Of a DNA stretch of 64,000 bases, positions 34,922 to 44,445 are shown piece after piece; the stretch's first letter is position 1; each line of letters opens with the position of its first letter. A program made the position numbers and the translations under genes. This DNA comes from Thiocapsa sp. Lineage in GTDB: Bacteria > Pseudomonadota > Gammaproteobacteria > Chromatiales > Chromatiaceae. The notes under the pieces were generated by a model. That model did no database searches, was not told where the DNA came from, and worked only from the letters and a program-made list of their open reading frames with translations. The stretch lies in the NCBI RefSeq assembly GCF_018399035.1, contig NZ_CP073760.1, forward strand, positions 1,550,001-1,614,000. Direction: 5' to 3'.

Positions 34922-35111
34922 TGTAAATTTACCTCGTTAAGGCGATCATGATTTTTATTAAACTCGCGTTGAGTTCAAATGTGAAACCGATGCATCACCT
35001 AATAACCCAAACAACAGACAGAAGTATGATAGCCAAGCTAAGAAAAGAAACTATATTCAATTATCTTCGTTTAAGTACTTCTAAGATTACGCCCCTCACG
35101 ATGGATTTCTA
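34922..35111. other. A+T-rich spacer
   Basis: Spacer upstream of the split secreted-protein gene. GAGGTAAATTTACAATG-type sequence just before the start at 34,921 supplies its ribosome site. Nothing else recognised. Confidence 0.4.
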
Positions 35112-35393
35112 TCAGTAGAATCGTATCGGCCGCTTCAGTGCCCGGCGGCCGGACTCCCTGACATCAGGATCGACTCCGTTGCCATTGGAAGCGTTGTTAC
35201 GTAACCAATAAGAGCAATCGGAACAAACGAGGCGATAATCGCCCGGTTCCATGTCGACATTGACCGGCTTTCGGAAGACACTAACACCAGCTTTATCGTT
35301 GAATCCATTTTTCTGAACATGAGTATTTGGACTCCGCTTAGTAAACGTGCCAACTTCCAGCCTTTCTTGAAGCAGGATGCAATCTGGACCCAC
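35112..35393 (-). CDS. hypothetical protein, uncertain
   Basis: The 93-residue frame from a GTG (VGPDCILLQERLEVGTF to RRALKRPIRFY). It has VCSDCSYWLRNNASNG and no signal peptide. The frame stays open for another 40 codons upstream without a good start. It may be a decayed or 5'-truncated gene. Confidence 0.35.
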   Translation of the reverse strand: MGPDCILLQERLEVGTFTKRSPNTHVQKNGFNDKAGVSVFRKPVNVDMEPGDYRLVCSDCSYWLRNNASNGNGVDPDVRESGRRALKRPIRFY

Positions 35394-35706
35394 TACAATC
35401 CGAAACGAGACAAGACCAAGTAGTCGCTGACATTCGCGGCAGAAGTCGAAAATCGAATTGACCGTCCTATATCCTACAACCCCAAGGACCGAGGAACGGA
35501 TACCAGTAATTCCGCGCTCCGTATCTCAACAGAAATACATCTTAATGCTATTAGTCCAAGTCGTATTCGACTGGTTCAATGCCAGCGCATTCTTCTAAAG
35601 GTCCAAACACCGGGGAACCTGAAACGTCCCGCAGAGCAGACCGGCAGCCCTGTGCAAAGCCGTGCAAATGACCACCAGGAAAGACAAGAGGGTTACGGTC
35701 GAACAT
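35394..35706. other. gap with no recognised gene
   Basis: About 310 bp. Contains the upstream extension of the previous open frame and nothing else I can name. Confidence 0.35.
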
Positions 35707-36063
35707 TCAGTCACAGCGTACGACCTCCTGATCTTCCTGAAGCCCGGTGAGTCGGCCGTCCGGTGTATTCGTCAAAATGTATTCCTGCGTCCATTCTTCT
35801 CCTTCCCCATAACACTCGAAGAAACCCCGCAGTTTGTTGCTAGAACTTGAATCGATCGACTTCAGCGAGCATCTCAATTCTATCGAACTGATTCCAGTAG
35901 GATCAATCTCGTAGAGAAAATCCCACCCGAGCGTTCGAATCTCCCTGCATTGTTCTTCAGAGTATGCGTAAACCCCACGGAATGCTTCTGGCATCGATGG
36001 CGGGGTAGCACCAACTGCAGTGCCAGTGAGAACCATACTCGCCAGTAATAGATAATTCTTCAT
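35707..36063 (-). CDS. small secreted four-cysteine protein (family X, copy 2)
   Basis: The 118-residue protein has a signal peptide (MKNYLLLASMVLTGTAVGA-TP). The mature part is FRGVYAYSEEQC, ELRCSLKSID, FECYGEGEEW and a terminal VVRCD. It aligns with the 30,907-31,242 product at all four cysteines and GEGE-W. Downstream it is followed by a gap and upstream by a 165-bp palindromic repeat shared with 37,437. Confidence 0.7.
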   Translation of the reverse strand: MKNYLLLASMVLTGTAVGATPPSMPEAFRGVYAYSEEQCREIRTLGWDFLYEIDPTGISSIELRCSLKSIDSSSSNKLRGFFECYGEGEEWTQEYILTNTPDGRLTGLQEDQEVVRCD

Positions 36064-36069
36064 TCCTGT

Positions 36070-36238
36070 TATCCTCGACTTTGACCATTATGGCAGTTCC
36101 CCATGGAGCTAGCCGACTGAGTTATCGTTGGGGCAGAAAATTAGAGAGGGGCAGGATGCCCTCGCGCCCGATCATTACCCCTCGTTAATTTTTTGGAGCA
36201 TCATAACGAATTGATATAATATGAGTTGCTAGCCAGGT
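36070..36238. repeat. about 165-bp direct repeat with internal stem, copy 1
   Basis: Shares about 165 bp with 37,437-37,603, from CCATTATGGCAGTTCCC to GCTAGCCAGG. Inside, AAAATTAGAGGGG pairs with CCCCTCGTTAATTTTT, and GTTAT pairs with ATAAC further out, so a long imperfect hairpin is possible. It flanks the lipoprotein gene 36,397-37,044 on its 3' side. Confidence 0.85.
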
Positions 36239-36396
36239 AAAATGGCCAAAGTCGAGTTAAGGAGATGCGCAACATGAAGATAGGCATGGGGTGCCTAGCC
36301 TTGGGCAGTTGAACAGAACTTGAATCCGACATTTCCAGATAGATACACTTCGAATCAGAGAGCAAGGAGGCCACTGCTGCGGCCTCCAATTATTGC

Positions 36397-37044
36397 TTAC
36401 TTGCTTGTACCTAGGCGCATAATGGTCGGCCTGCTACCGTCGAGTAACAGCGCGGAGAGCACATTCGAACCCCTCACCTTGACTTTCTGACGGCGCTCCA
36501 GCTCGCCAAAGCCACCCTGCACGGGTTGATCATCAATCCAACCCTCCGGCACCACGTAGCTAACCGGGTCGCTACGATCGTTATGGAGCGTGACTGTCAT
36601 AGTTGTACTCTTGAACGAGAGCGACTGCATATTTTCTTGAAGTAGTGCGTTGACACGCTGCATAAACTTTGGATTCAACACCGGCTTCAATACTGCTGTG
36701 TTCTCATCCGTTTGCACACGCACGATCGTAAGATCACGCGTGGGTTCACCGCTGGTAAGTTCTCCCTCGAAGACAACCCCTAACAACGAGGTCATCCCCT
36801 TATTATTACAACCGGCGATAGTCGCGTTAGAGTTCGCATCAAATAGCGCTAACACTTTAGGGCCAATATCCGCAATCTTCTCACTTTTACATGTCGGTAC
36901 CTCGATTGCCAGTTGAGCCTGGAATGCCTGAGGTTGTTCATGAACAATCTCAATGTCCGTCACATACAGATCCGCATCCAGTTCGATCTCACATCCTGTG
37001 AGCATTATGCTTAAAAACACCAACACACCAACTTTCGCGATCAT
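36397..37044 (-). CDS. hypothetical lipoprotein
   Basis: The 215-residue protein. Start ATG 37,044 is chosen because AGGAG lies seven bases upstream and the lipobox follows (MIAKVGVLVFLSIMLTGC). The mature part is beta-rich with EVPTCKSEKIADIGPKVLALF and VTLHNDRSDPVSYVVPEGW. No family recognised. It sits between the two 165-bp repeat copies like a cassette. Confidence 0.7.
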   Translation of the reverse strand: MIAKVGVLVFLSIMLTGCEIELDADLYVTDIEIVHEQPQAFQAQLAIEVPTCKSEKIADIGPKVLALFDANSNATIAGCNNKGMTSLLGVVFEGELTSGEPTRDLTIVRVQTDENTAVLKPVLNPKFMQRVNALLQENMQSLSFKSTTMTVTLHNDRSDPVSYVVPEGWIDDQPVQGGFGELERRQKVKVRGSNVLSALLLDGSRPTIMRLGTSK

Positions 37045-37436
37045 GGACTGCTCCTGTAATTGCATCTGCAATGACTTCCCCAAAAAACCACCACGCTCAT
37101 CCACCGGCATAGGTGATAACGAGGCGATTCCACTCACGGAGGAATGATAACCTTTTGTTATTAATCCCTCACAGAGAAGAAATCTATTTGACTCTCGTGG
37201 ACTTATATATAAGCATTCTGGACTGCCAAGATCCGGTCCTCAAATGCCGCCATAGATTGATACACTTGAGTGCTGACGCCGCAGACCAACCAGTCCCCGA
37301 AACCGGGCATGCTTGCAGAGAACAAAACAAGTCAAACAACGAAGTATTTTAAGTTAGTGCGGCTTAGTCTTTTGTCGTGACGCACGATTTATACGTGAGG
37401 CGTATAACAGATTACAGAATAGGATGCCGAGTTACT
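37045..37436. other. A+T-rich gap, no recognised gene
   Basis: Upstream region of the lipoprotein gene. Frames are short and unconvincing. Confidence 0.35.
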
Positions 37437-37603
37437 CGACTTCGGCCATTATGGCAGTTCCCTATGGAGCTAGCCGACTGAGTTATCGTTGGGGCAGAAA
37501 ATTAGAGGGGGGCGGGATGCGCCCGCGCATGATCTCGTAACCCCTCGCTAATTTTTTGGAGCGTCATAACGCATTAATCTTAAATAAGATGCTAGCCAGG
37601 AAT
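37437..37603. repeat. about 165-bp direct repeat with internal stem, copy 2
   Basis: Second copy of the 36,070 repeat, with an additional G+C hairpin (GCGGGATGCGCCCGC). It begins about 50 bp downstream of the last operon gene (37,653), so it could act as its terminator. Confidence 0.85.
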
Positions 37604-37652
37604 GTGATCACTTTGAATGCTCATGGTTTCATGGGTTATGGCTCCATACTTT

Positions 37653-39602
37653 TTACAGACCACCTGCTGTACGATAGGCTTTCGAGTTAAATATTTCGCT
37701 GGATTTCACAAGTCTTTGAGGTACAAACGGCTGTTTTTCACAGTTGGTACCACTTGCATCTTGTAGTTGATATACAGAAAGAGAAAGCTCACCTTCTCCT
37801 GCGATAGCGAACGTACCTTGAGCTAGACACTTCCCAGCGGTCGGTGAACCTATGAATAACGTCTCCGGTTTGTGACGGGCGAGAGCCCGTATAAATATTT
37901 CGGCAGCACTCGCTGTGATCTGACTAGTCCACACTTGTATAGGTATAGATATTTCGGTATTTCCAGACAGTGTAACTAGAGTTTCTGGTGGTGCACCACG
38001 AGAGGATAGCGTAGCTACAGAAAGACCGCTGGGTAGTAGCAGGGAAGCGAAATCCACTGAAGAGTAAAGACTGCCGCCTGAGCAAAACCGCAAATCTATT
38101 GTTAGGGGATATCTGCGTGAATTTGCTTTTCTAAGAAATTCTCTAAAGTTCATCTCGCTTGCTTCATCAAAAATAGTGACCCGAATCGATGTATGGTTCG
38201 CCTCTTCGTGATACGAGATCGCCTGCTTCTGAAAATGTGCTACCCTGATACTGTAAGTTGTCGCTTCAGTACCTCTTGTCACTGAAATTAGTACATCACT
38301 ACCAGGTTTCAAATCTGTTAGAAATGTTAAGGAGTTTAAGGCGCGTTCGGTAACGCTGACCCCGCTAATTGCAGAAATCAGCGCTGGTTCAGTAAAACCA
38401 GCAATGAAAGCCGGCCCTCCCTCAAAAGGGACACCAAGCAGTCGGTGCTCATAAGGTAAGATTAAGATGCCAAGCCCGATAATCTCACCAATAGTTGATT
38501 GCGAGTCACCGAAAGTTCGATCGGTTATAAATCTGGAGTAAGAGTCCAATGCCTTAAGGTAGCGATTCAATACGACAGGGTTAGCGCAACAGTGCTCGAT
38601 ATCTTTTATGGTTGGTCTCGTGTAGTGATTTTGTTTGATGACGTTAGCGATTGTATTCTGTAAATCGGGATGGAATGCAGATTCTGTTGCTGTAGCATGG
38701 TTTAGATTCTCTTCACACTGTATTTGAAATTCATGTTCGATTAGAGTCCCCAGATCGTAGTTTCCAGGAAGTGACCGGGTAGCAGGAAAAACGGCCATAT
38801 CGCCCGGCTTAAAGCTACCACCCCATTCGCCGAAATCGATCACTTCTGAACAGAGACGCTTTCTTGGAATGCACCACCAAGCATCTTCCGACACACCTGA
38901 TAGACGGTCATCAAACCAGACACCATAGCGCCGTTTCAGAATAACGCTGATCCGGTTGTCTGCTTGCCGTGATAGCTTACCCTGATACACTGTCTGCCAG
39001 CTTTCATGTGCGCTTTTGCACTCGTGCTTTTCGACGACCCAAATAGTTTCACCCTCGACCCAATTGATATGATTGGGGTAGGCCGAAAAATCATGCGGAA
39101 GAAGCTTCTCAGTTGCAGTGCTGACGCTTCGTTGTTGATCTTCTGGCCACGACCGACTGATGTTTAGGGGAACTTCCTCGGTGTGTGTTTCTGGAGAAGG
39201 TTTGTTGATTGGTGGCTTCGCTGTTGATGATTTGAATGGCTTAACCTCTTTTAATCGATCCCAACTAAGAGGGTCTAACATTCCGGTTATGGGAAGTCCT
39301 GCATCTCGTTGAAAGTGTTTCAACGGGGCTTCGAGCAAAGACCAGGTTGGCATAGCGATCTCTTCGTTCCAGTATCCAGCGGCACTAAGGCGAGCCGCAA
39401 TCTCAACCGGGGTCACAACTTGTTCCTTGTGAACAATCTGTTGTTGATATCGGTTTGGCGCCATGATCAGACCATAATCGCGACTACAACCCACTGTGTT
39501 TGCGGTTAAGAAGAGTCCAAGGAACAAAGCGACATTAAGACGTTCGCTCCGCTTCTTAGAAGAAGCTATGTTGACAACGACTCGCAAAGATCGAAACTCC
39601 AA
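37653..39602 (-). CDS. lipoprotein with peptidoglycan-binding and S41 (C-terminal processing) protease domains
   Basis: The 649-residue protein has a signal with a cysteine at GLFLTANTVGC (Cys39). A peptidoglycan-binding-1 motif follows at about 65-115 (EIAARLSAAGYWNEEI...LKHFQRDAGLPITGMLDPLSW). A PDZ-like region at about 385-440 includes ISGVSVTERALNSL...LKPGSDVLISV. The S41 fold then has IDLRFCSGGSL, the serine in ITASAAEIF and the lysine 26 residues on in PTAGKCLAQG. The Ser/Lys pair and glutamine are in place, so it may be active. It is the last gene of the VWA-ABC-FGE operon, 40 bp after the preceding stop. Confidence 0.78.
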   Translation of the reverse strand: MEFRSLRVVVNIASSKKRSERLNVALFLGLFLTANTVGCSRDYGLIMAPNRYQQQIVHKEQVVTPVEIAARLSAAGYWNEEIAMPTWSLLEAPLKHFQRDAGLPITGMLDPLSWDRLKEVKPFKSSTAKPPINKPSPETHTEEVPLNISRSWPEDQQRSVSTATEKLLPHDFSAYPNHINWVEGETIWVVEKHECKSAHESWQTVYQGKLSRQADNRISVILKRRYGVWFDDRLSGVSEDAWWCIPRKRLCSEVIDFGEWGGSFKPGDMAVFPATRSLPGNYDLGTLIEHEFQIQCEENLNHATATESAFHPDLQNTIANVIKQNHYTRPTIKDIEHCCANPVVLNRYLKALDSYSRFITDRTFGDSQSTIGEIIGLGILILPYEHRLLGVPFEGGPAFIAGFTEPALISAISGVSVTERALNSLTFLTDLKPGSDVLISVTRGTEATTYSIRVAHFQKQAISYHEEANHTSIRVTIFDEASEMNFREFLRKANSRRYPLTIDLRFCSGGSLYSSVDFASLLLPSGLSVATLSSRGAPPETLVTLSGNTEISIPIQVWTSQITASAAEIFIRALARHKPETLFIGSPTAGKCLAQGTFAIAGEGELSLSVYQLQDASGTNCEKQPFVPQRLVKSSEIFNSKAYRTAGGL

Positions 39603-39642
39603 AGAAACCGACGAAGAAAATCTTCCGATGAGGACCCGTCAG

Positions 39643-40113
39643 CTATAGCGTGTTAACAATGGTCCAGAGATTCGCGATCTCGTCCTCAAGTTCAGCTTTC
39701 CGTCGCTCATAATCTTGACTAACCGGTGGTTGCCCTTGCAGCCTATTTAATTCTGCCTGTAAGTTATTAGCACGCTGCGATAACTCGGCCTTCTGCCCTT
39801 TTTTATTCGTAGTGCTCACAGTGACGGAGCTTATTTGTCCTTGAAGCCGTGACACCTGGCTCTTCATATTGCTCAATTCGCGTCGCGACTGTGCATCGTT
39901 TACCTTCAAATCTTCTTGTCGCTGAACCGCTACATATCGCTCCCCCTGTACCTGAGCCAAGCGCGCTTCTCGTTCGTCAATACGCTGGTCGTAGGCACCT
40001 GTTGTGAGGCCACAAACGCCACCAGCAAGACCACCTTGAGATGGATCTTGTGTCACATTCGTGCAGCAACCCACTAGCAAAGCACCACTGATCAAGATTG
40101 TAACAATTCGCAT
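39643..40113 (-). CDS. coiled-coil lipoprotein
   Basis: The 156-residue protein has lipobox ISGALLVGC and GGLAGGVCGLTTGAYDQRI. A coiled coil then runs to the end (EARLAQVQGERYVAVQRQ ... LSQRANNLQAELNRLQ ... KAELEDEIANLW). It is probably anchored in the outer membrane with its helix in the periplasm. One base separates it from the preceding gene, so translation is coupled. Confidence 0.75.
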   Translation of the reverse strand: MRIVTILISGALLVGCCTNVTQDPSQGGLAGGVCGLTTGAYDQRIDEREARLAQVQGERYVAVQRQEDLKVNDAQSRRELSNMKSQVSRLQGQISSVTVSTTNKKGQKAELSQRANNLQAELNRLQGQPPVSQDYERRKAELEDEIANLWTIVNTL

Positions 40114-40114
40114 T

Positions 40115-40795
40115 TTAGACTCCCAGTGAATTGTTCATCGCATTCAACGTGGAAATCTTCGAATTCAATAAGTTCCGTTCATTCTCTAGCTTTGCTAACT
40201 CTGCATTCAGTTGTGCGTTCGTTCCGTACTGCTTTTGCCTTGAGCGAGATTCACGCAGTTGTGCATCGACAGCAACGATCTGTTGATTCGCCGCGGCTAT
40301 ATCTTGATCAAGTGCTTTTGATTGTTTTTCTAAGGATGTTTGCCTTTGGGACAAAGACACCTTTTGTTTTTGTACCGCTGTAATCTCTTTACGACGATTA
40401 TCAATCTTTGTCTGCAATGTTTTGTTAACCGCATGTACCTCTTTGGTGAACTTCTGGTTCCACGCTATTTCACCGGCAAGCGCTTCTTCTTTGCTCGCAT
40501 AGCTCTTTTTTCGCTGGGCAATAACGTTACCAAAAACACCTCCAGCAGCGGCTCCGGCAGCGGCCCCAATCACCATGCATTTCGTTCGATCATTGCCTTT
40601 ACAAGCTAACGCGCCTGCCAAGGTTCCAAGGACAGCCCCTCCGATAGCACCTTGCATGGTGGTTGCAGCCTCGTCACTTGTATTCTCTCCTGTTGTTACA
40701 CAACCGATCACAAGAATAGAAGTAACAACCGTCACCACACACATGTTTAATACTTTTCTAAGACAAATAGTCTTTCGTGACGCATGGTTATTCAC
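40115..40795 (-). CDS. glycine-zipper coiled-coil lipoprotein (TagQ-like position)
   Basis: The 226-residue protein has lipobox TSILVIGC and a glycine-zipper stretch (MQGAIGGAVLGTLAGALACKG ... MVIGAAAGAAAGGVFGNVIAQ), then KKSYASKEEALAGEIAW and a long coiled coil with heptads to the C-terminus. Its place directly after the FGE-fold gene parallels TagQ, the outer-membrane lipoprotein of the T6SS TagQRST set. Sequence similarity to TagQ itself is not proven here. Confidence 0.7.
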   Translation of the reverse strand: MNNHASRKTICLRKVLNMCVVTVVTSILVIGCVTTGENTSDEAATTMQGAIGGAVLGTLAGALACKGNDRTKCMVIGAAAGAAAGGVFGNVIAQRKKSYASKEEALAGEIAWNQKFTKEVHAVNKTLQTKIDNRRKEITAVQKQKVSLSQRQTSLEKQSKALDQDIAAANQQIVAVDAQLRESRSRQKQYGTNAQLNAELAKLENERNLLNSKISTLNAMNNSLGV

Positions 40796-40819
40796 TGTGA
40801 ATGTCTCCGTTCTCTACTG

Positions 40820-42607
40820 TCAACGATACACGCCTGTGCCTAGCGCTGTAGATACAACCTGATTCTTCCAGGCGCTAGGGTTGAAGGCACCTTCAACATG
40901 ATCTTTCAGCAGACGACATGCCTCCTGATATGGACGGTCCTGCGAGTACTCATAACTAAAGTTTTCAATTGCAAGCAGGACCTTTTCCCGAGGATAGCTT
41001 TGGAGCTGCTCAACAGTTTCGGCGTAATTCTCAAAGTTACGCTGGAAATTCTCTGAAAATTCGTCGTGTCGTTCCTGCTGCCTAGCAATTTGTGCTGTGC
41101 GTCCCGAAATCTCCATGTTCCTGATCTGATTGATAAGCTGCTCACTTTCATGTCTCCGAACAACATACCATCCTGCCGTCTTCAAGACGATTAAACTATT
41201 ACGAACCATTTTATCAGCAATATCATCGATTCCTTCAGTAATCTGGCGGTCTGCCAGATGAAGATGGCTCTTTATCTTGTTGAGCTGATCACGAAGATTC
41301 GTATTGCCTGGGTTAGCATCCAGGATCGCAGAAAGTAAAGCCTGCGCTTCCTGCAACCCGACGTCAGCTGCTTGAGTAAATGGATCTGCAGTCGATAGCC
41401 CGGATGCAGTCTGCTTCCGGAATCCTTTAACGTATGCCTGATATTGGGAAGCAAGGTCGTCACGATATCGCTCGGACTGCACAACTAGAGATCCTATCGC
41501 CAGCCGAATCCCGGTCGTGGGCGACCTTGTTTCTACCAGATCGTTTCCCTTTAGCTGGTAAAGTGGTATTTCGGCTCGCTGCGACACACGCATGGTGGGC
41601 TCGTAGTCGAAAAAGCTGCCACCCCTAGCAGTGAGTCCACCAACTTTCGCTTGAATCAAATCTGCCCGGAAAAGGTCAGTGGTCAACTCCTGAACATTAC
41701 CAAATGTATCATAAAATCCGTAGATTGGTCGGAGAGAACCGATACGATTCGGACCTTTACCCTTGCTATTACTCTTCGCCCAGGTATAACTCGGGGCCTC
41801 GTTAAGGGGAAACGGCAGAGTGTCTTCATACGACGAGCCGCCATTCTGTTGATTACGTAACGCCTCAAGTCCTCCACGCGCAGCAAACTCCCACTCAAGT
41901 TCAGTGGGTAGCCTGAAGAATCCAGGTGTCTCGGAGTCAGGACTGCCTACCTCCAGTCGCGTCGGAAGTCGAGGCAGTAGTTCTCGACAAGCGGATGTCG
42001 CTAGACACCACTTGTTATACTGTCGAATAAAATCAACGAAGTCATACCAGCTCAAAAGGCGCAGTGGTTGAGCAAGCAGGCGGTTACGTTTGACTTCCCG
42101 TCCCGTTGTGATTGCTTCACGTAGCTCGTCGAGCAGCTGTCGGTTATCGCTCCGTTCAGCGAGTATTGTTAGCCCAGCTTCGAGATCCCCGTTACCGACA
42201 ACCATCAAGTACTGGCCGACGGTGACCTCATATTTTCCAAGGTGATAGATCCAGCCATCTGACGTCAGAAAGCCCCCGGAAATTGGCAACCGCTGGACGC
42301 CTTCGAAAATTGCGGTTTCGCCCCCAGCCCCCCGAATATCGCCAAATCTTATTACGCGTTCTGTGCTTCCCCAGAACTCACGATCTCCTGGAATCTTCAG
42401 CTCACGGAAGACCATCTGGTAATTTCCTGGCATCGGAAATATCACATCGTCTCGGTCAGGCTCCGGATTGTAAGCACAATCTGCGCCGCGACAGTCATTA
42501 GTTGCCATGGCTGGAAGCGTTACGCTGAGGCCGAAGGCAATCGATATGATCAAGAGAAGTTGCCGTTCGGAAACATTCTGAGGGTTTCGGGGCGTCATTG
42601 GATTCAT
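40820..42607 (-). CDS. periplasmic FGE/SUMF1-fold protein (TagR-like)
   Basis: The 595-residue protein has an N-terminal signal (LLLIISIAFGLSVTLPAMA). The FGE-sulfatase fold includes YHLGKYEVTVGQYL, RLPTELEWEFAARGG, YGFYDTFGNVQEL, ARGGSFFDYEPTMR and TGIRLAI. A C-terminal region (about 385-595) is helical. The catalytic cysteines of true formylglycine-generating enzymes are not evident, as in TagR of Pseudomonas, a structural sensor that binds the periplasmic part of PpkA. It overlaps the permease gene by four bases. Confidence 0.8.
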   Translation of the reverse strand: MNPMTPRNPQNVSERQLLLIISIAFGLSVTLPAMATNDCRGADCAYNPEPDRDDVIFPMPGNYQMVFRELKIPGDREFWGSTERVIRFGDIRGAGGETAIFEGVQRLPISGGFLTSDGWIYHLGKYEVTVGQYLMVVGNGDLEAGLTILAERSDNRQLLDELREAITTGREVKRNRLLAQPLRLLSWYDFVDFIRQYNKWCLATSACRELLPRLPTRLEVGSPDSETPGFFRLPTELEWEFAARGGLEALRNQQNGGSSYEDTLPFPLNEAPSYTWAKSNSKGKGPNRIGSLRPIYGFYDTFGNVQELTTDLFRADLIQAKVGGLTARGGSFFDYEPTMRVSQRAEIPLYQLKGNDLVETRSPTTGIRLAIGSLVVQSERYRDDLASQYQAYVKGFRKQTASGLSTADPFTQAADVGLQEAQALLSAILDANPGNTNLRDQLNKIKSHLHLADRQITEGIDDIADKMVRNSLIVLKTAGWYVVRRHESEQLINQIRNMEISGRTAQIARQQERHDEFSENFQRNFENYAETVEQLQSYPREKVLLAIENFSYEYSQDRPYQEACRLLKDHVEGAFNPSAWKNQVVSTALGTGVYR

Positions 42608-44445
42608 TCCTCACGAAGCGCCTCTGCAGGATCGATCTGGGTAGTCTTCCATGCTGCAAGGAGGGAACTCAAGAATGCAATTGCGACTGTGATCAGGAGC
42701 GTTGTAGCGAAATAGAACATAGGTAAACTACAGATCTTCTGTCCCAGTTGGAGGTCTGCAGAAAATACATGATTGATAATTCCAGCGAGAACGAAATAGC
42801 CAACGATGGCACCCATCACGCTGATAACAGCCATGATCTGTCCTTGGTAAACAGGAAATCGAAATACTTGAATGCGGGATAGACCCATGAGACGTAGTAC
42901 GCTGATGTCTCTTTTCTTTCGTTCGACGGCCGCATACAGGTTAGCAACCAAAGACGCCATGCCACCAAGAATGCCAACGGCAGCCACTAACCAGAATATA
43001 CGTGTCAACCCGCGATCAAGTATTTGAACTCGCTCGATCTCTTGAGCCATTGTTTGTACACTTATATTCTGATCAATGAACCACCGATAAAGTGAAGGAA
43101 CGTCGTCAATTCCTCGCGCATATAACCTAAAACCCCGGTGTCCAGACCTGGCGAGAATTAGCCCGCCTAGGTCAGGTTTAAATTCGAGCCGACGCGTCAC
43201 ACCAGTTCTCAGAATCCCTGCTAATTCAGTCGGGATAATAGCGAAACGATAACCGTCGCTCACGGCACTACGAAGAGGAAACTCTAATCGCTCCCCATTA
43301 AGAATCGGCACACTGGCTAAAACTTCCTTGGATTCGGTTAAAGTATTCGGCAGTATAATCTGACGAACCTCTGCATCTGTCCATTCATTTCGGTACCCCC
43401 CCCAAGGTAAATCAGCTAGTCCCAAGAAACGCCGCTCATCGTCGGATAACGATAAGCCAACCGCCGTGATAGGATGTCCTGCTAACTCCAGCACCAGATC
43501 ATCCGCAAAAGGCAGTAGCACGAAGACTTTACCGCGAAGCCTACTTTTAATCACTGAAAGACTGCTGTCTTGAATCGTATTGCCTCGCGCTCTGAATTCG
43601 TAAGCGCTTACTCCGGCCGGGAGCGAGAAGCCCATAGCCAGCGCAAACGAACTTGCGTCCAATGTGTCGATATCAACAAGGCCAGTATTAATCCCAAGAC
43701 CTCGAAGCGTCAGACCGTCAAGTGGTTGCTCCGTCACGATTCGTATTCCGTCGAAGCTCGTAAAAGGTTTCGCTGGACCGCCCGGCCACCCCCGTGCTGG
43801 AACTGCTAACCCCTCACGATAGGCTTCTATATCTTCTACAAGATCAAGTGGCGCGTAGAGTCTAGGTAGGGCATCAGCACGAGCTGACAACACTGCAATC
43901 ACCTCAAGATCAGACATCTCCAATTCACGTTCGCCGTTACGGGTTCTGGACACGGTCATTCTCAGGTGTTCCCCAACTTCTACCTTCAATTCTTCTGCTG
44001 CTGGTAAGCTAAGCACACACTGCTCCTTGCCGGGAATTGCCCCACCATTTTCGAGTAGGAGAGGATCTCCATCGGCTGTAGGAATCAGGTCAATAGTTAA
44101 TGATTTTCTCTTGGGTGAGTCGACACGAGCGATGGAAGAACCACGTAGAATGGTCGGTATTGCAAATCCCACATCTGAACGGCCTAAGAGTTCCGCAAAC
44201 CATTTGGGTGTAAGTTGCTCAGTCTGAAGAGGCCGTATCTCGCGATTGACCGGATCTTCGACCAGCCGATCCCGTAAAGTTTGAATGGTGCCATACTTAA
44301 GCCCCATCAAAATCAGCAGTGGGCCTAGCACAGCCGCGATCGCTAAGACCATACAGAGGCTCAATATCCATTCATGGCGTAAATCGAGCCACGCGAGCCG
44401 AAAAATTGTTCCGGTTGGAGGCGCCATTTGTTTTCGTCTGGTCAC
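42604..44445 (-). CDS. FtsX-type ABC permease (TagS-like)
   Basis: The 613-residue protein has one N-terminal membrane span (ILSLCMVLAIAAVLGPLLILMGL). A large periplasmic domain of about 400 residues follows. Three C-terminal spans (IFWLVAAVGILGGMASLVANL; IMAVISVMGAIVGYFVLAGI; FATTLLITVAIAFLSSLLAAW) follow that, and the protein ends DPAEALREE. This is the FtsX/MacB topology. Such permeases transmit force or signals rather than import solutes. Overlaps of four bases on both sides tie it to the ATPase and FGE genes. Confidence 0.85.
   Translation of the reverse strand: MTRRKQMAPPTGTIFRLAWLDLRHEWILSLCMVLAIAAVLGPLLILMGLKYGTIQTLRDRLVEDPVNREIRPLQTEQLTPKWFAELLGRSDVGFAIPTILRGSSIARVDSPKRKSLTIDLIPTADGDPLLLENGGAIPGKEQCVLSLPAAEELKVEVGEHLRMTVSRTRNGERELEMSDLEVIAVLSARADALPRLYAPLDLVEDIEAYREGLAVPARGWPGGPAKPFTSFDGIRIVTEQPLDGLTLRGLGINTGLVDIDTLDASSFALAMGFSLPAGVSAYEFRARGNTIQDSSLSVIKSRLRGKVFVLLPFADDLVLELAGHPITAVGLSLSDDERRFLGLADLPWGGYRNEWTDAEVRQIILPNTLTESKEVLASVPILNGERLEFPLRSAVSDGYRFAIIPTELAGILRTGVTRRLEFKPDLGGLILARSGHRGFRLYARGIDDVPSLYRWFIDQNISVQTMAQEIERVQILDRGLTRIFWLVAAVGILGGMASLVANLYAAVERKKRDISVLRLMGLSRIQVFRFPVYQGQIMAVISVMGAIVGYFVLAGIINHVFSADLQLGQKICSLPMFYFATTLLITVAIAFLSSLLAAWKTTQIDPAEALREE

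Noticed and set aside
36070..37603. Integron gene cassette with attC sites
   Set aside because: The hairpin is attC-like in shape, but the GTTRRRY/RYYYAAC cores are not convincing and no integrase is seen. Kept only as a finding to test.
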